Source: CADEDV01 sp964437415 (lineage in GTDB: Bacteria > Bacteroidota > Bacteroidia > Chitinophagales > Chitinophagaceae). Taken from it: a DNA stretch of 64,000 nt. Positions 58,916-64,000 of this stretch are shown in pieces (positions within the stretch are counted from its first letter, which is position 1; every line of letters starts with the position of its first letter). Both the position numbers and the translations under genes were made by a program. The notes below the pieces were generated by a model. It did not search any database. It saw only the letters and a list, made by a program, of their open reading frames with translations, and had not been told where the DNA came from. The stretch lies in NCBI GenBank assembly GCA_964437415.1, contig CAYTGN010000001.1, positions 124,001 to 188,000 on the forward strand. The letters are read 5' to 3'.

Positions 58916-59971
58916 TCAGTTCTGTATCAACGGCACCACAACGGCAAATTCTTTACCGTCGTCCCGCACACTGATCTCTTCCTGCTTCATCAGCCGGTAT
59001 TTATTAACGATATTGGTAAGACCCACTTTGTTGGAAGATACCATGCGGTCTTTTCGCTGCAGGTTGTTGCTCACCACCAGGCGTCCGCTGTTGGTGGTCA
59101 TGATAAGTATCTTCAGCGGACTGTCTTTTAGTATCATATTATGCTTCACCGCATTTTCAATGAGCATTTGCAGTGTAAGTGGCGGCAATTGATAAGTATA
59201 ATAACGGTCGTCAATGATGGTTTGCAGGTCAAGCCCGTCGCCATAGCGGGTTTTCAGCAGGTGAAAATAGGATTGGGTAAATTGCATCTCTGCTTCCAGG
59301 GAAGTGAGCCCTTCTTCATTGGTGCGCAGCAGGTAGCGATAGACCTTGCTCATCTCATCCAAAAATTTTTCCGCTTTTTCGGGATCTTCGCTGATAAGCG
59401 ATGAAAGTGAGTTGAGGCTGTTGAATAAAAAATGCGGATTCACCTGGCCTTTCAACCCTTCCAACTGGCTTTGAAGGTTTTCCCGTTTCAGTTGTTCGGC
59501 TTCATCCACCACTTTTCTCCATTTTTCAAAAAAAGCTGCTCCTTCATTCAGGCTGGTGGCAAGCAGGTTGCAAACCACACCCACCAGCAACACCCAGGGA
59601 TAGTTGCTCATATTCACCGTCATTCCCATCAGCATCGCATAGTCATATCCATAAAAAAGAATGGTGATGGCTGCCACTGTGATGGTGGCATAAGAAACCA
59701 AACCGGCGCCGATGCGTTTGAATGTGTCGCCATAGCGGGGGAAACGGTTTTGCCACAAAGTGGCCATCATGCTGCATAATAAATATACCAGGAAAACAAC
59801 GGCAGTAGTAATGAGGGTAGGCAAAAGGAAGCGAAGCCAGCCCTGGAAATTGGCGGCGCCAAACAGAACACTGTTGATTGCCACTGCAACGGGGGGCAGG
59901 ATTATTAAACCAATCAGTTTCTCTTTGCTGCTATAATTCAGCATGCTCATATTAAAAAAGGAGCTACTCAT
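58916..59971 (-). CDS. LytS-type sensor histidine kinase
   Basis: 351 residues. Four hydrophobic segments (about 18-40, 45-75, 90-118, 120-145) form the membrane part, followed by a coiled linker and the kinase core: LKGQVNPHFLFNSLNSLSSL with the phospho-acceptor His, LQMLIENAVKHN N-box and KVGLTNIVNKYRLM near the C-terminus. The membrane part lacks a large sensor domain. Cognate of the LytTR regulator downstream. Start at 59971 (MSSSFFNMSMLNY); a Met at residue 8 or 10 is possible. Three CAATTCAT-like units lie 54-102 bases upstream. Confidence 0.92.
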   Translation of the reverse strand: MSSSFFNMSMLNYSSKEKLIGLIILPPVAVAINSVLFGAANFQGWLRFLLPTLITTAVVFLVYLLCSMMATLWQNRFPRYGDTFKRIGAGLVSYATITVAAITILFYGYDYAMLMGMTVNMSNYPWVLLVGVVCNLLATSLNEGAAFFEKWRKVVDEAEQLKRENLQSQLEGLKGQVNPHFLFNSLNSLSSLISEDPEKAEKFLDEMSKVYRYLLRTNEEGLTSLEAEMQFTQSYFHLLKTRYGDGLDLQTIIDDRYYTYQLPPLTLQMLIENAVKHNMILKDSPLKILIMTTNSGRLVVSNNLQRKDRMVSSNKVGLTNIVNKYRLMKQEEISVRDDGKEFAVVVPLIQN

Positions 59972-60024
59972 CTGCGGTTGCGCCTAAATTATCATTTGCA
60001 GGCGCTTAACCAATACCGTAGCGG

Positions 60025-60073
60025 ATGAGTTGCTGTTTTTCGGGATGAATTGTTTGTTTGCCTGTATTAATTG
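60025..60073 (-). promoter_or_regulatory. three candidate LytTR-type units upstream of the kinase gene
   Basis: On the minus strand CAATTAAT (60073), CAATTCAT (60052) and CAACTCAT (60032) are spaced 21 and 20 bases. Downstream on the same strand, TTG-N19-TAATTTAG (TAATTTAG at 59992-59985) may be the promoter. Confidence 0.6.
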
Positions 60074-60153
60074 TCCCGGTAAATTACGAAAAGCCGGAAC
60101 AAGTTTTTTGGAATGACCGGACCTGCTGCCTGACGGCCTGCCGCCTGCTTTGT

Positions 60154-60184
60154 CAATTCATGCGGGGCAAGATTCAATTCATGT
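60154..60184 (+). promoter_or_regulatory. candidate LytTR-type direct repeat upstream of the 60263 gene
   Basis: CAATTCATGC at 60154 and CAATTCATGT at 60175, identical over nine bases and 21 apart, oriented toward the gene at 60263. The open frame 60058-60246 that covers these sites is not a credible gene. Confidence 0.65.
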
Positions 60185-60193
60185 CATTCTTCC

Positions 60194-60224
60194 TTTTTCC
60201 TGCTCTTGCGCCGCTGCATCTTTG
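60194..60224 (+). promoter_or_regulatory. candidate promoter of the 60263 gene
   Basis: TTTT (60194-60197), a 19-base spacer and CATCTTTG (60217-60224), one base from TAnnTTTG. The proximal LytTR-type unit starts exactly 42 bases before this box, as at 46633/46675. Confidence 0.5.
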
Positions 60225-60262
60225 TGCTGCAAAATCAAAACCATAATCATTAAACCTATTTT

Positions 60263-61126
60263 ATGACAGACAGAATTTTGAATATACTGCTTCTTAAACT
60301 GAAACTGGTGGCTATCCTGATGCTGGGCCTGCTAGTAGCTCTTTTCAGTTTTTCGTTTACTACCAGCCATCGCATTGCCGATGATCTTTGGCAAAAGCTT
60401 GGAATGACAAAAACACAGGGACACGATGGCATCAAACAAAGCTTTCTGAATGGTTACCTGTATTACTATGGTGCCAGGAATGCAAAGAATATTGCCAGCG
60501 GCAACAGGGCGGCAGTGGCCAAAGACCTGCTGACCTATACCAAACAGTATATCGGAAGCGATACATTTAAAAAGGAATATGAACTGATGCGGAAGAATGC
60601 CAAACCACAGGAGCCACAACTAAAAGAGAAGAGCAAAGAAGATATCCGCAAAGAGAAGATTGCAGAAACAGAAAAATCACTCAAAGAAACCCAGAAGGTG
60701 ATGAAGCAGCCGAACATGAAGAGCATTATGGAACCAACGCTGCAGATGCTTCAGAAAAACCTGAAGGAATACAAAGAGCCGGACAATAAGATGATCGAAT
60801 TGTATTACCAGTCAGAAAAAATGGAGCAGGAGCGCCGTATTGAATCATTCAAAAAAGATATGGCCCGCTGGGAAAAAGATTACCCGGAAGATTTCAGGGA
60901 AAAAGTAAAACAACGTTTGCAAAAATATCTTGATCTTGCTGCTACTGTTGATTTTTCAGCAGAACTGAAAGATGCCGGCAAGAAGAAAAAATTTGTGAAC
61001 CCGGCCTATGAAGGCAAAGCATATGACTGGAAACAAATATTCCGTGCCGGAAAAGAAGTGTATGATGTGGTCAAACCATTTGCTGAACAATGGATCGGGG
61101 AGCTGAATAAAAGCATGGGGAAATAA
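60263..61126 (+). CDS. Membrane-anchored charged helical protein of unknown function
   Basis: 287 residues. An N-terminal hydrophobic segment (LVAILMLGLLVALFSFSF, about 15-35) acts as signal anchor or uncleaved signal; it is followed by GMTKTQGHDGIKQSFLNGYLYYYGARNAKNI, a Lys/Glu-rich helical middle (about 100-225) and a C-terminal AYEGKAYDWKQIFRAGKEVYDVVKPFAEQWIG. No family recognised. Probably periplasmic. Its promoter region carries two identical LytTR-type units, so it is a likely target of the neighbouring regulator. Confidence 0.8.
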   Translation: MTDRILNILLLKLKLVAILMLGLLVALFSFSFTTSHRIADDLWQKLGMTKTQGHDGIKQSFLNGYLYYYGARNAKNIASGNRAAVAKDLLTYTKQYIGSDTFKKEYELMRKNAKPQEPQLKEKSKEDIRKEKIAETEKSLKETQKVMKQPNMKSIMEPTLQMLQKNLKEYKEPDNKMIELYYQSEKMEQERRIESFKKDMARWEKDYPEDFREKVKQRLQKYLDLAATVDFSAELKDAGKKKKFVNPAYEGKAYDWKQIFRAGKEVYDVVKPFAEQWIGELNKSMGK

Positions 61127-61152
61127 GAATCTAAGGACAGTTGTGATGTCAG

Positions 61153-61187
61153 CAGGTAAGCCGGAAATGGCTTGCCTGTTTTGTTTT
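61153..61187 (+). terminator. terminator after the 60263 gene
   Basis: CAGGTAAGCC/GGCTTGCCTG (61153-61162 with 61169-61178), a 10-bp stem with one G-U pair, a 6-base loop and TTTTGTTTT. Confidence 0.8.
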
Positions 61188-61211
61188 AAGGTTACCAACC
61201 CTTAATCCGTT

Positions 61212-63017
61212 TTAGCCATAGATGTGTTCAATCGCATCCTTATATTTTTCAGCAATCACTTTTCGTTTCAGCTTTAATGTTGGTGTCAGCTCGCCTCCAT
61301 CAACTGTCCATTCGTTAGGCAGCAGTTCAAAACGCTTCACCTGCTCCACCTGGCTGAAAAACTGGTTGTATCGCTCCACTGCATCTTTAAAAATTTCCAT
61401 CACTTTTTCATTACGGATGATGCCTTCGTTGCCGGGATATTCTATCCCCTGTTCAATGCACCATTCTTTCAGCACGTTAAATGCAGGAACGATCAGTGCC
61501 CCGGTGAATTTCCTGTCGGCCCCCACCACCATCATCTGCTCTATCCAGCGGGATTCTTTCATTTTGTTTTCTATCGGCTGCGGCGCCACATATTTGCCGC
61601 CCGATGTTTTGAATATCTCCTTTTTGCGGTCGGTGATCTTCAGGAATTTATGCGCAGCATCCTGCGGATTGTCAATCATCACTCCTATGTCGCCAGTATG
61701 GAACCAACCGTCTTTTAATACTTCATCCGTCAGGTCGGGACGTTTGTAATAACCCATCATGATGTTTGGTCCTTTAGAAAGTATTTCGCCATCTTCTGCA
61801 ATTTTCACTTCCACATTTTTTATCAGCGGGCCCACAGAGCCAAACATCCTGCCTTTTTCATAATACCTGTTTACGGAAATAACCGGAGAGGTTTCGGTGA
61901 GGCCGTAGCCTTCCATCACCACGATCTTTGCAGAGGTGAATATTTTCAGCAGCTTCACCTGGCAGGCTGCCGATCCGGTAACAATGGCTTTTACATTTCC
62001 GCCAAGCGCTTCTCTCCATTTGCTGAATATAAGTTTGTTGGCGATAGCTAATTGCATATTATACCACCAACCCTGTTTTTTGTTGATCTCAAATTTTTTA
62101 CCCACTTCGATGGCCCAATAAAAAAGTTTTCGTTTTATCCCGGTGAGGGTGGCGCCTTTCGCCATAATGCGTTCATACACTTTTTCCAGCAGGCGGGGAA
62201 CGGTGGTGAAGAGCGCCGGTTTCACTTCCCGGAGATTGTCACCTACTGTTTCAAGGCTTTCTGCATAATAAATGCTGATGCCTGTGTACAGGTATATGTA
62301 AGTGACCATTCTTTCAAAAATGTGATTGAGTGGTAAAAAGCTGAGGGCTCTTTCCCTGGAAACACCGATGTCATCAAAACATTCACGGGAATCCATCACA
62401 TTGCTCAGGATGTTTCTATGCGAAAGCATCACACCTTTGGGAGTGCCGGTAGTGCCGGATGTGTAGATGATCGTGGCCAGGTCTTCATACTTCACTTTAT
62501 CTGATGCCTCTTTGATCTTTGCCGCTTTTTCGGGAGTCACTTCCACCAGTATGTCTTTCCAGTGTTTTGCGTTGGCAACATGTTCAAATGAATATACTTC
62601 CCTTACGGATGGTATATTACTCCTGATGCTGGCTACTTTATGATACAGTTCTTCATCGTTTACAAAAACCAATTTCACCTGCGCATCATTGAGGATGAAC
62701 TGGAGATCACTGACACTGATGGTAGGGTAGATGGGTGTCAGTACGGCCCCTGTTTGCTGAACAGCAAGGTCGAGAAATATCCATTCCGGCCTGTTCTTGC
62801 TCAGTACAGCAATCTTGTCCCGGCCTTCAATGCTCATGTCATTGCCACCGATGCCCAGCGACTGCAAGCCGGCACTCAACTGGTTTACGATCTGCTGCAC
62901 CTGTTTGCTGCTGTAAGTTTTCCACTGGCCGCCTTCTTTTGCAGCCAGCATCGCATCCAGCGGAAAATTGGTTAACTGGTATTCAATGCAATCAAATAAA
63001 CGGCGGGGTTCTGTCAT
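61212..63017 (-). CDS. fadD: Long-chain fatty acid-CoA ligase (AMP-forming)
   Basis: 601 residues. Adenylate-forming motifs: IIYTSGTTGTPKGVMLSH (P-loop), LPLNHIFERM, GYGLTETSPVISV, MGYYKRPDLTDEVLKDGWFHTGDIG (hinge Asp) and DRKKEIFKTSGGKYVAPQ with the conserved C-terminal domain. The form with a long insertion before the LTE motif is that of eukaryote-like long-chain acyl-CoA synthetases (FAA1 type) widespread in Bacteroidota. It activates fatty acids with ATP and CoA at the inner membrane. Single gene, separated from the TPR gene by a terminator. Confidence 0.94.
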   Translation of the reverse strand: MTEPRRLFDCIEYQLTNFPLDAMLAAKEGGQWKTYSSKQVQQIVNQLSAGLQSLGIGGNDMSIEGRDKIAVLSKNRPEWIFLDLAVQQTGAVLTPIYPTISVSDLQFILNDAQVKLVFVNDEELYHKVASIRSNIPSVREVYSFEHVANAKHWKDILVEVTPEKAAKIKEASDKVKYEDLATIIYTSGTTGTPKGVMLSHRNILSNVMDSRECFDDIGVSRERALSFLPLNHIFERMVTYIYLYTGISIYYAESLETVGDNLREVKPALFTTVPRLLEKVYERIMAKGATLTGIKRKLFYWAIEVGKKFEINKKQGWWYNMQLAIANKLIFSKWREALGGNVKAIVTGSAACQVKLLKIFTSAKIVVMEGYGLTETSPVISVNRYYEKGRMFGSVGPLIKNVEVKIAEDGEILSKGPNIMMGYYKRPDLTDEVLKDGWFHTGDIGVMIDNPQDAAHKFLKITDRKKEIFKTSGGKYVAPQPIENKMKESRWIEQMMVVGADRKFTGALIVPAFNVLKEWCIEQGIEYPGNEGIIRNEKVMEIFKDAVERYNQFFSQVEQVKRFELLPNEWTVDGGELTPTLKLKRKVIAEKYKDAIEHIYG

Positions 63018-63087
63018 GTCGCAATCGTTTTAATCAGACCTGAAAATGAATTTGTTCAGAGAAACAATTTAGGCAAAAATGAAAACA

Positions 63088-63121
63088 TAAAAAAACCTCC
63101 CCGTGGTTGCGAAGAGGTTTT
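63088..63121 (-). terminator. terminator after the TPR gene at the right edge
   Basis: AAAACCTC (63121-63114) and GAGGTTTT (63099-63092) on the minus strand, an 8-bp stem with a 14-base loop followed by a T-run, 18 bases after the stop at 63139. Confidence 0.8.
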
Positions 63122-63138
63122 GATATATATTAAAAAGA

Positions 63139-64000
63139 TCAATTCACCTGGTAATACTGTCCCGGAGGCATTTTAAAAACCCGGTTGCGCTGGAAATTGG
63201 TAAAGCTGCTGTATTCCTCTGCATGTGTTTTGGTCCAGTTGTCATAGGCAGCCAGGTTTTCAACCGGGCCAAACAACCATTGATTATAGGCTTCAAACAT
63301 CCCTTCCTGCAGCAACTGCCGATGAAAATCGAATAACCGGAACGGGTATTTAGCTGCCTGATTGCCGCCAAACCAGTCGAGAATGAAACGGGAGCGGATC
63401 ATGATGAGTGTTTCTGTGCTGATGCCTTTTGAAGCCAGGGAAGATACCTTGCTCATGGAACCGAGAAAAGCTTTGGCAAATTCGCTTTTGTTTTTTTCTT
63501 CTCCTTTCAGCAGGTCGGCCTCCACAAAAAGTTTTTCTTTGTAACCCTGCAATAGTAATTCTTTCATGGCAGCGCCTCTTTCGCTCAGGCTTTCCATGTT
63601 CACAAATATTTCACCATAGAGAAGCCCCCATACTTTATCCTTTGTGTAAAAATAAAACAGGGCTGCATTGTAATAATTGCCACCGTATCCGGGATCCACT
63701 TCGATGCCTTTTTCCCAGTAACCGATGGCGCTGTAATCTTTTTTGGCCCATAACAGTTCGCCATATTCGCTGTACAGTGCGCCGCTGCGGGGAAATTTTT
63801 TCAAAGCTTTTTTATACAGCTTATCACATTCCTTCACTTCTTCCAGCGCCTTATACACATTGCCGGCAACCTGGAAGGTCATCACATCGGCATCATCCCG
63901 GTCAATCAAAACTTTCACCCCTTCCACTGCTTTGGCATAATCTTTTTTGAAATAATAGCACTGCACCAGGTCTTTCTGCATTTCTAAACTTTTCTTGTCC
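63139..64000 (-). CDS. TPR-repeat protein, C-terminal part (runs off right edge)
   Basis: At least 286 residues; the frame is open to the edge (DKKSLEM precedes the first Met in the window at 63981), so the N-terminus lies outside. TPR helices: LVQCYYFKKDYAKAVEGVKVLIDRD, VAGNVYKALEEVKECDKLYKKALKKFP, YSEYGELLWAKKDYSAIGYWEKGIEVDPGYGG. These match the C-terminal part of a Bacteroidota protein family with tetratricopeptide repeats and a terminal domain ending PPGQYYQVN. Function unknown; probably a secreted or periplasmic protein. Confidence 0.85.
   Translation of the reverse strand, partial: DKKSLEMQKDLVQCYYFKKDYAKAVEGVKVLIDRDDADVMTFQVAGNVYKALEEVKECDKLYKKALKKFPRSGALYSEYGELLWAKKDYSAIGYWEKGIEVDPGYGGNYYNAALFYFYTKDKVWGLLYGEIFVNMESLSERGAAMKELLLQGYKEKLFVEADLLKGEEKNKSEFAKAFLGSMSKVSSLASKGISTETLIMIRSRFILDWFGGNQAAKYPFRLFDFHRQLLQEGMFEAYNQWLFGPVENLAAYDNWTKTHAEEYSSFTNFQRNRVFKMPPGQYYQVN

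Noticed and set aside
60058..60246. 62-codon plus-strand frame before the 60263 gene
   Set aside because: No signal, domain or plausible composition; it covers the regulatory repeats and promoter.

Overview
The window looks like a chromosomal segment of a Bacteroidota bacterium, most likely of the Chitinophagaceae type. The evidence is many lipoproteins with a Cys followed by charged or polar residues, a TonB receptor with an N-terminal carboxypeptidase-like domain, LytS/LytTR two-component pairs, a methionine synthase split into two genes, the small ribosomal protein THX, and promoters of the form TTTG-N19-TAnnTTTG. Family-level placement is inference. No IS element, integrase, CRISPR array or rRNA was seen; there is one tRNA-Arg(CCT). 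No gene-free stretch exceeds about 300 bases.

Layout. 1-1.8 kb: the 5' part of a secreted PKD-repeat protein and an HD hydrolase. 2.1-4.9 kb: the translation operon rplM-rpsI-rpsB-tsf, closed by a strong terminator. 5.0-17.3 kb: an accessory block with a five-gene minus-strand run (vanadium-type haloperoxidase, three kelch lipoproteins, a small lipoprotein), a LytS/LytTR pair and a lone TonB receptor. At 17461-17610 lies a 50-codon diverged second copy of the 3' end of tsf, in the same orientation and followed by its own hairpin, so the 12.5 kb block is flanked by direct copies of the tsf end. 17.7-26.2 kb: a second accessory block with three secreted proteins of exactly 183 residues each, a LuxR-type regulator with a TPR histidine kinase, an M19-like dipeptidase and a methyltransferase. 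pyrH, often found directly after tsf in bacteria, resumes at 26.3 kb on the same strand.

26.3-46.4 kb is largely housekeeping: pyrH, pdxH, THX, HU, exonuclease III, LOG family, SemiSWEET, HAD phosphatase, split metH with a SAM-II-like leader, recR, a Big_5 lipoprotein, a UvrD helicase fused to an Fe-S nuclease, GH20 hexosaminidase, TPR, VOC and DinB proteins. 46.5-53.7 kb holds the tRNA, an OmpA-family gene with small envelope genes, a cytochrome c operon, an acetyltransferase and an NAD(P)-binding protein. 53.8-60.0 kb holds a hemerythrin operon, a propeller sensor that lacks the usual phospho-acceptor His, and a LytTR regulator with its LytS-type kinase. 60.3-64 kb holds a membrane-anchored charged protein, a long-chain acyl-CoA ligase and a partial TPR protein.

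The most interesting signals are regulatory. Direct repeats of a CAATTCAT-like unit, spaced 20-21 bp (two helical turns, as expected for LytTR-domain regulators), occur upstream of the LytTR regulator, its kinase, the hemerythrin gene, the gene at 60263 and the OmpA-family gene at 46708. In each case the unit points toward the gene. At the last two genes the distances from the repeats to the -7 box are identical. A second motif, the palindrome TAACACCCGGGTGTTA, lies upstream of the LuxR-type two-component operon, and a related copy lies at the same distance upstream of the operon of 183-residue proteins.
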